The translations under genes and the position numbers were made by a program. Shown piece by piece: positions 6,151-13,929 of a DNA stretch of 16,754 nt (position 1 is its first letter; the number at the start of each line of letters is the position of its first letter). The notes under the pieces are model-generated. The model worked only from the letters and a program-made list of their open reading frames with translations. It had not been told where the DNA came from and did not search any database. Origin of the DNA: Bacillota bacterium (GTDB lineage Bacteria > Bacillota > Clostridia > Christensenellales > Aristaeellaceae); the NCBI GenBank assembly GCA_023435435.1, contig JAEYRW010000148.1, positions 1 through 16,754 of the forward strand. The letters are read 5' to 3'.

Positions 6151-6393
6151 TCATCGCCAGGCCCAGAGAAGGAGCAGCACCAGACCGATGAGCGCCGCCG
6201 AAAAGGTCAGCGCCACCGCGAGCCCCGCCAGGGTCGCGTTCCAGACGACCCGCGCCGTCTGCCGCCGGGTAAGCTGCTCCACCTGGGGACGCGGAGACGC
6301 GTCCGGCGCATGATCCTGGTACCAGGGCATACCCTCGACATTCATGGGCGCGATGACGCGCCCGTCGTCGTCGGCATAAACCTTCTTCGCCAT
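6151..6393 (-). CDS. Small membrane protein of unknown function, coupled to the importer
   Basis: An 80-residue protein beginning MAKKVYADDDGRVIAPMNVE. The soluble N-terminal half has the acidic DDDGR motif and a MPWYQ sequence; residues about 47-79 form one long hydrophobic segment ending in LLLLWAWR. The start codon shares one base with the stop of the ATPase F gene (TAATG), so its translation is tied to the importer. I recall similar short Clostridia proteins with a DDGR motif and a C-terminal helix but know no function. It may be an accessory subunit of the importer or a passenger in the transcript. Confidence 0.72.
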   Translation of the reverse strand: MAKKVYADDDGRVIAPMNVEGMPWYQDHAPDASPRPQVEQLTRRQTARVVWNATLAGLAVALTFSAALIGLVLLLLWAWR

Positions 6394-7364
6394 TACTTGT
6401 CGTAGAGGTGGCAGACCACCTTGTGCCCTTCGAAGTCATATTCCTTGGGCACGACTTTTTTACAGACGTCCATGACCTTGGGGCAGCGCGTATGGAACTT
6501 GCAGCCCGCGGGCGGGTTCGCCGGCGAGGGAATGGAGCCCTGCAAAATCACCCGGTCCATGCGCACCGTGGGATCGGGCATGGGAATGGCGCTGAAGAGC
6601 GCCTGGGTATAGGGATGAAGCGGGCGGTTGAACAGCTCGCGCTTGGGCGCGTACTCCACCATTGTGCCCAGATACATGACGCCCACCGCATCCGAGATGT
6701 GCTCCACCACCGAGAGGTCGTGAGAAATGAACAGGTACGCCATGCCGAATTCAAGCTGCAAATCCCGCAGAAGGTTGATGATCTGCGCCTGTATGGACAC
6801 GTCCAGCGCCGAAACCGGCTCGTCGCACACGATGAACCGGGGTTTGAGCGCCAGGGCGCGGGCGATGCAGATGCGCTGGCGCTGGCCGCCGGAAAATTCA
6901 TGGGGATAGCGGTCCTTGTGGTACTCCTGCAGGCCGCAGGCGCGCATGGTCTCGGAAATATAGTCGTTCAGCTGATTTTCCGGAACGATTTTGTGTTCGC
7001 GCACGGCTTCCGAAATGATCTCGCCCACCGGCAGCCGGGGCGAGAGGCTGGAGTAGGGGTCCTGAAAGATAATCTGCATCTGCGGCCGCAGGGCGCGCAT
7101 CTGGCTTTTGGAGAGGTGGTTGATGGTCTTTCCGTCGAAGACCACTTCGCCGGAGGTGATGTCGTTGAGCCGGAGAATGGTCTTCCCCACGGTGGTCTTT
7201 CCGCAGCCGGATTCGCCCACAAGACCCATGGTCTGGCCGGGCTTGATCTGGAAGCTCACGCCGTCGACGGCCTTGACGTAGCCCGTCACCTGTCCGAACA
7301 GGCCGGATTTGATGGGAAAATATTTCTTGAGGTTCCTGACCTCAAGGATGTTTGCCGCGCTCAT
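6393..7364 (-). CDS. oppF: Oligopeptide-type ABC importer ATPase (OppF/DppF-like)
   Basis: A 323-residue ATP-binding subunit that drives the importer from the cytoplasmic face. It has Walker A GESGCGKTT at 50-58, Q-loop Gln 101, signature FSGGQRQR at 157-164, Walker B FIVCDEP at 177-183 and H-loop His 215. The C-terminal oligopeptide/dipeptide domain contains the three cysteines CKFHTRCPKVMDVC plus a last VVCHLYD, the four-cysteine pattern seen at the end of Opp/Dpp ATPases. The ATG at 7364 overlaps the upstream stop as ATGA, and GGGAGG lies 7 bases before it; longer frames only re-read the D gene. It pairs with the D subunit as a heterodimer. The substrate class (peptide, sugar or other) cannot be told from the ATPase. 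Confidence 0.95.
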   Translation of the reverse strand: MSAANILEVRNLKKYFPIKSGLFGQVTGYVKAVDGVSFQIKPGQTMGLVGESGCGKTTVGKTILRLNDITSGEVVFDGKTINHLSKSQMRALRPQMQIIFQDPYSSLSPRLPVGEIISEAVREHKIVPENQLNDYISETMRACGLQEYHKDRYPHEFSGGQRQRICIARALALKPRFIVCDEPVSALDVSIQAQIINLLRDLQLEFGMAYLFISHDLSVVEHISDAVGVMYLGTMVEYAPKRELFNRPLHPYTQALFSAIPMPDPTVRMDRVILQGSIPSPANPPAGCKFHTRCPKVMDVCKKVVPKEYDFEGHKVVCHLYDK

Positions 7365-8518
7365 TTGTCCGCCTCCCCGCTGTACAGATAGCACGAAACC
7401 ACGTGCGTGTCCGAGAGATGCACCTCGGACGGATATTTGCCGTCGCACAGTTCGCAGCACTGCTCGCAGCGATCCTTGAAGTAGCAGAAATCTGGCATGT
7501 TGACGGGATTGGGCACGGCGCCGGGAATCGAATACAGCCGGTCCACGTCCTTGCCGACCACGGGCTTGGAGGCCATGAGCCCCACGGTATAGGGGTGCGC
7601 CGGGTGGAGGAAGACCTCCTCGGCGGTGCCCTTTTCCACAATCCTGCCCGCATACATGACCACGACGTAGTCCGCCATCTCCGCGATGACGCCCAGATCG
7701 TGGGTGATGAGCATGATGGACGAATTGATCCTGTCCTTCAGGTTGCGAAGCAGGTCCAGGATCTGCGCCTGGATGGTTACGTCCAGGGCGGTGGTGGGCT
7801 CGTCCGCGATGATGAGCCGGGGACTGCACGCGAGCGCCATGGCGATCATGACCCGCTGGCGCATGCCGCCCGAAAGCTCGTGGGGGTACATCAGGTAGAC
7901 GCCCTGGGCGTTTGCGATGCCCACCATTTCGAGCGCCTCGACGGTGCGCGCCTCCACGTCCTGGTCGGACATGTCGGGGTTATGAAGCTTTATGACCTCG
8001 TCCACCTGCGCGCCGATGCGGAACACCGGGTTGAGGCTGGTCATGGGCTCCTGAAAGATCATGGAGACGATGTTGCCGCGCACCTTTTCCATGGCCTGGG
8101 TGGGCATTTTGGCGATGTCCACCGCGCGGTCCCCCATGTTGAGGCGTATGGCGCCCTTCACAATCTGGCCCTGGGGACGCTGCACAAGCTGCATGAGCGA
8201 GAGACTGGTGACGGACTTGCCGCAGCCGGACTCCCCCACCACGCCCACAGTCTTGCCCATGGGGATGTCGAAGGAGACCCCGCCCACCGCCTTTACGGTG
8301 CCGATGTCCGTGAAAAAGTATGTGTGCAGATCGTCGAATTCGACGATGTTTTTGGGGTCGCGCATCTTGGTCTCGTATTCAGCGACCGGCACGTGCTTGC
8401 GGTTGCGCCGCTTTTCAATTTCGTTCGTAATGCGCCGGTTCTCCCGGGAAATCCGGTGGGATTCCTTCGCGGAGATGTAATTGGCCTTTTTGGCCGCGGA
8501 TTTCTTCCTGCCGAACAT
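7361..8518 (-). CDS. oppD: Oligopeptide-type ABC importer ATPase (OppD/DppD-like) with a basic N-terminal extension
   Basis: A 385-residue ATP-binding subunit. Motifs: Walker A GESGCGKSV at 95-103, signature LSGGMRQR at 215-222, Walker B LIIADE at 235-240, H-loop His 273. The C-terminal domain is cysteine-rich (CYFKDRCEQCCELC and a final VVSCYL), which may hold a 4Fe-4S cluster as reported for some DppD/OppD proteins. The first 55 or so residues form a Lys/Arg-rich, probably helical extension absent from typical family members, which start near residue 57. I chose ATG 8518 (AGGTGA 5 bases upstream) over the GTG at 8527, which directly follows the permease stop. It overlaps the F gene by ATGA. 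Confidence 0.94.
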   Translation of the reverse strand: MFGRKKSAAKKANYISAKESHRISRENRRITNEIEKRRNRKHVPVAEYETKMRDPKNIVEFDDLHTYFFTDIGTVKAVGGVSFDIPMGKTVGVVGESGCGKSVTSLSLMQLVQRPQGQIVKGAIRLNMGDRAVDIAKMPTQAMEKVRGNIVSMIFQEPMTSLNPVFRIGAQVDEVIKLHNPDMSDQDVEARTVEALEMVGIANAQGVYLMYPHELSGGMRQRVMIAMALACSPRLIIADEPTTALDVTIQAQILDLLRNLKDRINSSIMLITHDLGVIAEMADYVVVMYAGRIVEKGTAEEVFLHPAHPYTVGLMASKPVVGKDVDRLYSIPGAVPNPVNMPDFCYFKDRCEQCCELCDGKYPSEVHLSDTHVVSCYLYSGEADK

Positions 8519-8527
8519 GCTCGTCAC

Positions 8528-10267
8528 CTACCTTTTCATCTTCGGGTCGAAGGCATCGCGCAGGCCGTCGCCCACAAAGTTGAAGCCGAGGACCGTGAGC
8601 AGTATGAGGATGCCCGCCGGAATCCAGATAAACCAGTAGGCCTTCATGACGTAAATGTCCGTGGCGGCGTTGATGATGCTGCCCCAGGACGCCAGGGGGT
8701 ACTTGATGCCAAGCCCCAGAAAGGAGAGCGTCGCCTCGGTGATGATGATGCCGCCCAGGCTCATCGTCGCCTGCACGATGAGAAGGGGCATGACATTGGG
8801 CACCAGGTGGCGGAAGATGCGCCGCGAGACGCGGATGCCCGTCGCCTCCGTGGCCACCATGAAGTCCTGCTCGCGCAGGGAGAGAATCTGGCCGCGCACC
8901 ACGCGGGCAATGCCCGTCCAGCCCTGAAGGCCCATGATGAACATGAGCAGGAAGATGCGCGTGTACGAGTCGATGTCCAGCGTGTCCATCACCGAGCCCG
9001 CGATGATCATGATGGGCCAGAACGGGATGCAGTTGAACAGATCCACAAAGCGCATGAGCAGCGTGTCGACCCAGCTTCCAAAGTAGCCGGAGACGCCGCC
9101 GAAAATGATGCCGATGAACATCTCGATAAACACCACCACGAAGCCCACCAGCAGCGACACGCGACCGCCGTACATGAGCCGCGTCAGAACGTCCATGCCG
9201 TTGTTGTCCGTGCCGAGGATGTGATCGCCGGACGGAGACGCGTAGGTGTCGTTGAGGAGTGTGAGGGTTTCCGTGGAAATGGTGTACTGCGCGGCCACGA
9301 GGGCGAAGGTATACCGCGTCTCATTGCCCGCCTCGTCCGTCATGGTAAATTCGCCCGCGCCGTCGTCGATGGCCTTCTGGAACGCCTCCTTGAAGGATAC
9401 GGTAATGAACACGTCCGGCGAGATGGCGTTGACGATGAGATCGGAGACCCCGGCAAACGCGGCGCCGTCCTTGTAAACGAGGGTGGAATCCCCGTCGCTT
9501 TCGAGCGTGTAGACGACGCCCTCCACCTCAAAGGAGGTTGCCCCCTCCGCGATGGCGCGCTCCGCCGCCGCGTGAAACGCGTACGAATCGATTGCCGGCT
9601 CGTCCGCGGCGTTAAAGGCGTCGAAAATGTTGATCGAGGCCACCGCCGCCGCCCGGTTGACGCAGATGGAGGTCGTCAGTTTGTCCTTCTGGACGATCTG
9701 ATAGCGCACGCCGTCCGCCTCAAAGGAGCTTTCGCCCGCCTGCATGGCGGCCAGGAACGCGTCTTCGATCCCATCCGTCAACGCGACGTCGCCCGTCTGG
9801 GTAAATTTATATAGGTTCTTCTTGCCGGTAACGGAGGCGATTTCCGTAAGCTCCATCACCTGATAAGCCTGATTGTTTCCGAGCGGCTCCACGGTGTAGT
9901 CGACGCCGCCGGAGGAGAACACCGGACTTGCGCTGTTGACCGCCTTGATGAGGGACGCGTACGCGCCGCTTCCAAAGCTCGAATCCGGCGCAGCGACATA
10001 GCGAATCTCGCGGTTGACCGTCGCGCCCGCGAACTCCTTGGACGTATACTCGTACTTTTTGAACACCTGCGACTGGCTGTACGGGGACACGATGCCGCCG
10101 ATGAAGGAAAAGGAGAACATGACCACCAGTATGATGAGCCCCGTGATGGCCAGCTTGTTGCGCACGAAGCGCTTGAACACCAGCATCGAGGGCGAAAGTA
10201 CCTTAACGCGCTGCTCGTCGGACAGGGAATCTTTCCCCGTGGCCTGCAAATTGCGATCGCTTTCCAT
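8528..10267 (-). CDS. oppC: Oligopeptide-type ABC permease (OppC/DppC-like) with a 280-residue extracytoplasmic insert
   Basis: A 579-residue permease, about twice the usual 280-310. Residues 1-62 hold the cytoplasmic N terminus and helix 1. The normal OppC sequence resumes at about 348 with HILGTDNNGMDVLTRLMYGG and continues with five helices, the coupling-helix (EAA) region DFMVATEATGIRV around 468-480 and the normal C-terminal DAFDPKMKR. Between them (about 64-347) lies a large soluble insert, on the outer face by topology. It contains four degenerate copies of a helix plus beta-hairpin unit starting near 102, 169, 229 and 294. Pairs with permease B to form the channel. The start ATG 10267 has GGAGG 7 bases upstream, 13 bases after the B stop. 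Confidence 0.94.
   Translation of the reverse strand: MESDRNLQATGKDSLSDEQRVKVLSPSMLVFKRFVRNKLAITGLIILVVMFSFSFIGGIVSPYSQSQVFKKYEYTSKEFAGATVNREIRYVAAPDSSFGSGAYASLIKAVNSASPVFSSGGVDYTVEPLGNNQAYQVMELTEIASVTGKKNLYKFTQTGDVALTDGIEDAFLAAMQAGESSFEADGVRYQIVQKDKLTTSICVNRAAAVASINIFDAFNAADEPAIDSYAFHAAAERAIAEGATSFEVEGVVYTLESDGDSTLVYKDGAAFAGVSDLIVNAISPDVFITVSFKEAFQKAIDDGAGEFTMTDEAGNETRYTFALVAAQYTISTETLTLLNDTYASPSGDHILGTDNNGMDVLTRLMYGGRVSLLVGFVVVFIEMFIGIIFGGVSGYFGSWVDTLLMRFVDLFNCIPFWPIMIIAGSVMDTLDIDSYTRIFLLMFIMGLQGWTGIARVVRGQILSLREQDFMVATEATGIRVSRRIFRHLVPNVMPLLIVQATMSLGGIIITEATLSFLGLGIKYPLASWGSIINAATDIYVMKAYWFIWIPAGILILLTVLGFNFVGDGLRDAFDPKMKR
9296..9964 (-). repeat. Four degenerate protein repeats inside the permease C insert
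   Basis: Residues 102-127, 169-193, 229-256 and 294-324 of permease C follow one pattern: an Ala-Phe/Tyr-Ala helix, a Gly or Ser turn, then a beta-hairpin with a central Gly-Val-x-Tyr (GGVDYTV, DGVRYQI, EGVVYTL, ETRYTFA). The spacing is 67, 60 and 65 residues. The linkers also share hydrophobic strands such as NLYKFTQTGDVAL and STLVYKDGAAFAG. The DNA itself is too diverged to show tandem repeats, so the duplication is old. Confidence 0.65.
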
Positions 10268-10282
10268 GCCTTTTCCTCCCCC

Positions 10283-11269
10283 CTAATTGATGCGCACGCG
10301 CGGGTCCACCGCCGCGTACATGACGTCCGCCACCATGAGACTCGCCTGGGTGAGCAAGATCAAAAACACGGAGTAGAACATGGTGAACGGAATGTCGCCC
10401 ACGATCATCGCGCCGTAGGAGATGTAGCCGATGCCGGGAATCTGGAAAAGGGTTTCCGTGATCATCGACCCGGCGAACATGGACGGCAGAAGGTAGCTCA
10501 TGTAGGTAACCAGCGGAATGAGGGTGTTGCGGAAGGCGTGCTTGTTGATGACCACGCGCTCGGACAGGCCTTTGGCCCGGGCCGTGCGGATGTAGTCCGC
10601 AGAGAGCACCTCCAGCATGTTGGTGCGCGTATAGCGCATCAGTCCGCCCACCGACAGCATCGCAAGCGTCAGAATCGGCAGCACCAGATGCTTACCCATG
10701 TCGAGAATTTTCCCGAACGTGTCAAGCTGCTCATAGTACCTGCCCACGATGCCGTAGAGGTCGAACCAGCCGAGGTTAATGGAAAACACATATTTCAGAA
10801 TGGTGGCGAGGAAGAATGTGGGCAGCGAAAGCCCCATCAGCGCGAAGACCGTCACCGCGTAGTCGGTCTTGCTGTACTGCTTCCTGGCCGCCAGAATGCC
10901 CAATGGAATGCACGTGACCACTTCAAAGATGAATGTGATGATGTTGAGCGCCACGGAATACCAGATCACGTTGCTGAATTTCTGAACGACAGAAATGTTG
11001 TAGAGCCAGGAGTTGCCGAAATTGCCCCCCGCCGCGTTCTGGAGCCACTTCCAGAAGCCGGGGAGGATCTTGAGATTGAGGCCGTAGACGGCATTGAGCT
11101 GCGCCACGGTCTCGGAATAGCTCATGGCGCCGGGCTTCTGGGAGCGCTGGCGCGCGATGGTCTCGACGTAGCTGGACGGCAGCGCACGAACGACCGCGTA
11201 CACGATCAGCGCGCCGAAGATGACGATGAATACGGCGAGTACGAGCCTTCTTGCGAGGAATTTAGTCAT
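10283..11269 (-). CDS. oppB: Oligopeptide-type ABC permease (OppB/DppB-like)
   Basis: A 328-residue membrane permease with helix 1 at about 9-29, a periplasm-facing segment (30-100), and five further helices. The coupling-helix (EAA-type) region ADYIRTARAKGLSERVVINK lies at about 224-243, followed by the conserved FRNTLIPLVT. The ending VDPRVRIN is the typical OppB C terminus. Length is normal for the family, unlike its partner permease C. The ATG at 11269 has AGAGGG 6 bases upstream. It follows the binding-protein gene after 91 bases that hold a strong stem-loop, so it is probably co-transcribed at a lower level. Confidence 0.95.
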   Translation of the reverse strand: MTKFLARRLVLAVFIVIFGALIVYAVVRALPSSYVETIARQRSQKPGAMSYSETVAQLNAVYGLNLKILPGFWKWLQNAAGGNFGNSWLYNISVVQKFSNVIWYSVALNIITFIFEVVTCIPLGILAARKQYSKTDYAVTVFALMGLSLPTFFLATILKYVFSINLGWFDLYGIVGRYYEQLDTFGKILDMGKHLVLPILTLAMLSVGGLMRYTRTNMLEVLSADYIRTARAKGLSERVVINKHAFRNTLIPLVTYMSYLLPSMFAGSMITETLFQIPGIGYISYGAMIVGDIPFTMFYSVFLILLTQASLMVADVMYAAVDPRVRIN

Positions 11270-11303
11270 GCGAACCCTCTTTCCAACGGTGGATGGACCT
11301 GCC

Positions 11304-11348
11304 GAAAATGGGAAGGACGGCGCGCGTTTGCGCCGCCCCTCCGTTTTC
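11304..11348 (-). promoter_or_regulatory. Intercistronic stem-loop between the binding protein and permease B genes
   Basis: On the minus-strand RNA a 13-bp stem (11342-11330 with 11323-11311, loop of 6) forms with two G-U pairs and extends by GAAAA/UUUUC after a small internal loop. On the plus strand those two pairs would be A-C mismatches, so the structure suits the operon transcript. There is no T-run. Such stems usually protect the upstream binding-protein message and lower expression of the downstream genes. Confidence 0.65.
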
Positions 11349-11360
11349 CCAGACCGATCG

Positions 11361-13766
11361 TCAGTTCATTTCAAGCTTCTCGATCTCGCTCATCCAGCCC
11401 CAGAAGGTGGTGATGTCCGGGGTCAGGGTTGCGAGGTTGATGCGCTCGGTGGAGAAGATGACGCAGTTCTGGCGCTGGTAGATCGGAATCTCCACAGCCC
11501 AGTCGACGATGATGTCGAGAGCGATCTTGTACTCGGCCTTGCGGTAGGTCTGGTCGTCGCTGGTGCGGGCGTCCATGATGGCCTGGTCGAGGTCCGCGTC
11601 CGCGATGTGGTAATGGTTGGAATCGGAGCCGCCCATGCCCGGGGCGTTGGTGGAATAGTAGACCTGGTACATGTCGGGATCGATGGTGGCGCCCCACGCG
11701 GCGCACCACATCTCCTGGGTGCCCGCGTCGAGGGAATCCCACATGACGTTGGCGTCCGCCAGGTCGTTGATCTTGAGCTCGATGCCGATGGTGGCAAGCG
11801 CGGCGGACGCTTCGGTCAGGATGCCGAAGGACGGATGGTCGCCGGTTCCGTCGCCCGCGATGTAGCACTCATAGCTCAGCTTCGCGCCGTCGGGAGCAGC
11901 GGTGAACATGCCGGTGGTCTCGTCAAAGGTGTAACCCGCGGCCTTGAAATAGCCGACGGCGGCCGTAAGCGCGGCTGCGTACTTCTCGTCCTGGGTCATC
12001 TCGGAGGTGTAGATGGGGTTGCCGTCCACGTCCGTGGAGAAGGCGACCTTATAGTCCTCGTCGGTGGGCTGGGGCGCCGCCCAGGAGGTGTTGGAGATGG
12101 GGTAGTTGATGACCGAAGCGGCCTCACCGTAGTAGGAATCGATGGCCACGTCGCGGTAGACGGAGATGATGGTCGCAAAGCCCTTGCGAAGGTCCTTGGA
12201 CTGGTCGCTGGAGGCTTCCCCGGCCACGTTCATGGTCTCGGAATTCATGCCGATGTAGCCGTAGCCAAGGTTGTCAACCTTCGAGGTGGTGATCACAGCG
12301 CCCGAAACGTCGCCCGTATCGGTGTTGTAGCTGGCGATCTCCTCAAAGCGGGTCCGGGAGCCGGTGAGCTCGCCCGCGTCGACGGTGCCGGTGGCCACGC
12401 CCGCGGCGACCTCCGCGGCGGCGGTTTCCTTGAACTGGATGTATTCAATTTTGGGCGCGCCCTTGAAGTAGGCTTCGTTCGCCTCGAAGTACACCACGCG
12501 GTTTTCATACTTCACGAACTTGTAGGGGCCGGCGCCGACGGGGTTGGCGGTCTTCTCCGCAACGATGGAAAGATCCCCGCGCGTGAAACCGTACATGCCG
12601 TTTTCATAGTCGTAGAGGCTCACGTCGCCGTAGTAATGAAGCGGCGCGATCTGGATGCCGAGGATGGAGTACACGGCGGGGGCTTCGTAGCCGTTGGTCA
12701 CGACCTGAACCGTGTAGTCGTCGAGCTTGGTGATGCCCGAAATGGACTTCACGCCGCCCGCCATGCCGGCGTCCTGGGGGCCCCACAGCGCGATGAAGCC
12801 TTCGTCCACGGTGCCGTGCACGTCGGTGTCGTCGGCCGCCTCGGTGGCCCAGTACGCGTCGGGATCGCCCTCGTAGGCATCAAAAGTCTCGGCGTAGTAA
12901 TCGTCGATGGTGGGATACACACCCGCCTTGAGGTCCCAGGTGTTGCCGCTCACGGAACCGGTCAGGACGCCCGCGTCGTCCAGGGAGCCGAAGCCCCACA
13001 TGACCATGCCGAAGGCGATCTGGAGACCCTCGTTGGCGCTGATCTCATCGGCGGTGAAGGCCGGGAAATACGATTCGGCATAATCAAGATAGTTGGCCAT
13101 GACGTAGGAGACGATGGCCTGCACGTCGTCCGTCCAGGTGGACTCCATGGCAGTCCAGTAATTCTCCTGCATCTCCTGGGTCCACGCGTCGGTATCCGCC
13201 CACACGTGATCCGCGCCCGCGGCATAAATCTGCTGGGCGAGATCCGCATACTTGTCGTACACGTCGCTGGTGGTCTGGGTGCGATAGTCCTTGAGGCCCT
13301 GAATATCATAGGAATTCAGGGTCGTGGAACCCATATAGGCTGTGTCGAGGTAAACGTAATAGGAAAAAATGATGTCGTCCGCCGTCACCGGCACGCCGTC
13401 CGAGAAGGTCAGGTCGTCCCTGATCCTGGCGGTATAGGTGGTGGTGTCGGCATCCTTGTCGTACTTGACGGAAAGGTCGGCGGGACCGGTGTATGTGTAA
13501 TCGGTGCCGTTATAGGGAACGGTTTCGCCCTCAATTGCGTTGTAGATGATGCCGCCCATGCGGTCGGTGGTCATGAGGCTGATTTGCGTCATGCCAACGA
13601 CATCCATGTCGTAGCCGGTATCGGCGAAGAACGGGCTGAACTTCTCGCTGAAGGGATTGTACGCCACGACAAGGGGCGTGGACGTCGCTTCATCCGCCAT
13701 GGCCGGAATCGCGAGGCCGGAAAGCATCGCAACAACCAGCATGAGCGCAACCAGAGACTTCTTCAT
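11361..13766 (-). CDS. Extracytoplasmic solute-binding protein, family 5 (OppA/DppA-like), oversized and non-lipidated
   Basis: An 801-residue binding protein that captures the substrate outside the membrane. A clear signal peptide (KK, then a hydrophobic core, SGLAIPAMA|DEA at 24/25) has no lipobox cysteine. Family 5 core motifs are visible: LTFSDGVPVTADDIIFSYY at about 119-137, NPVGAGPYKFVKYE at 408-421, and the C-terminal lobe with the late IPIYQRQN. Typical members have about 500-560 residues; the excess includes an acidic, aromatic-rich insert of about 190 residues (152-338). The acidic and Tyr/Trp-rich composition is typical of secreted Clostridia binding proteins. AGGAGG lies 8 bases before the ATG. 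It is the first gene of the importer operon, behind the strongest promoter of the window. Ligand unknown; a peptide is the default for the family but sugars also occur. Confidence 0.94.
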   Translation of the reverse strand: MKKSLVALMLVVAMLSGLAIPAMADEATSTPLVVAYNPFSEKFSPFFADTGYDMDVVGMTQISLMTTDRMGGIIYNAIEGETVPYNGTDYTYTGPADLSVKYDKDADTTTYTARIRDDLTFSDGVPVTADDIIFSYYVYLDTAYMGSTTLNSYDIQGLKDYRTQTTSDVYDKYADLAQQIYAAGADHVWADTDAWTQEMQENYWTAMESTWTDDVQAIVSYVMANYLDYAESYFPAFTADEISANEGLQIAFGMVMWGFGSLDDAGVLTGSVSGNTWDLKAGVYPTIDDYYAETFDAYEGDPDAYWATEAADDTDVHGTVDEGFIALWGPQDAGMAGGVKSISGITKLDDYTVQVVTNGYEAPAVYSILGIQIAPLHYYGDVSLYDYENGMYGFTRGDLSIVAEKTANPVGAGPYKFVKYENRVVYFEANEAYFKGAPKIEYIQFKETAAAEVAAGVATGTVDAGELTGSRTRFEEIASYNTDTGDVSGAVITTSKVDNLGYGYIGMNSETMNVAGEASSDQSKDLRKGFATIISVYRDVAIDSYYGEAASVINYPISNTSWAAPQPTDEDYKVAFSTDVDGNPIYTSEMTQDEKYAAALTAAVGYFKAAGYTFDETTGMFTAAPDGAKLSYECYIAGDGTGDHPSFGILTEASAALATIGIELKINDLADANVMWDSLDAGTQEMWCAAWGATIDPDMYQVYYSTNAPGMGGSDSNHYHIADADLDQAIMDARTSDDQTYRKAEYKIALDIIVDWAVEIPIYQRQNCVIFSTERINLATLTPDITTFWGWMSEIEKLEMN

Positions 13767-13828
13767 GCGTGAATCCTCCTAACATATTGATACGGAGCTG
13801 AAGATCGTTCGACTCCATAACTTCTTAA

Positions 13829-13858
13829 ATTATAGCTTTCATTTGCGCAAGGTGTCAA
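13829..13858 (-). promoter_or_regulatory. Near-consensus sigma-A promoter of the ABC importer operon
   Basis: On the minus strand TTGACA (13858-13853) and TATAAT (13834-13829), both perfect consensus, are separated by 18 bases. Transcription should start near 13822, leaving a leader of about 55 bases that can form a small TATGGAG/CTCCGTA hairpin before the AGGAGG site. Confidence 0.85.
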
Positions 13859-13870
13859 TACCATTTTAAA

Positions 13871-13903
13871 TTTTACGCTATAACGATGCTGTTTTTACGC
13901 TAT
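13871..13903. promoter_or_regulatory. Two 11-bp direct repeats upstream of the importer promoter (candidate operator)
   Basis: TTTTACGCTAT occurs at 13871-13881 and, identically, at 13893-13903, 22 bases apart, so both copies face the same side of the helix. Their centres lie at about -54 and -76 from the predicted start, a usual position for activator sites. No regulator gene is present in the window. Confidence 0.55.
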
Positions 13904-13929
13904 GGGCGGTTCAATCCGGGAATGCCTGT

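Noticed and set aside
7352..9814. 820-codon open frame on the plus strand opposite permease C and ATPase D
   Set aside because: Same reason: it crosses two clear minus-strand genes, is His/Asp/Arg-rich, and has no recognisable motif.
11220..13772. 850-codon open frame on the plus strand opposite the binding-protein gene
   Set aside because: It mirrors the minus-strand gene, is made of Val/Gly/His/Asp-rich sequence with no domain, and lacks a ribosome site; GC-rich codon use leaves such antisense frames open.
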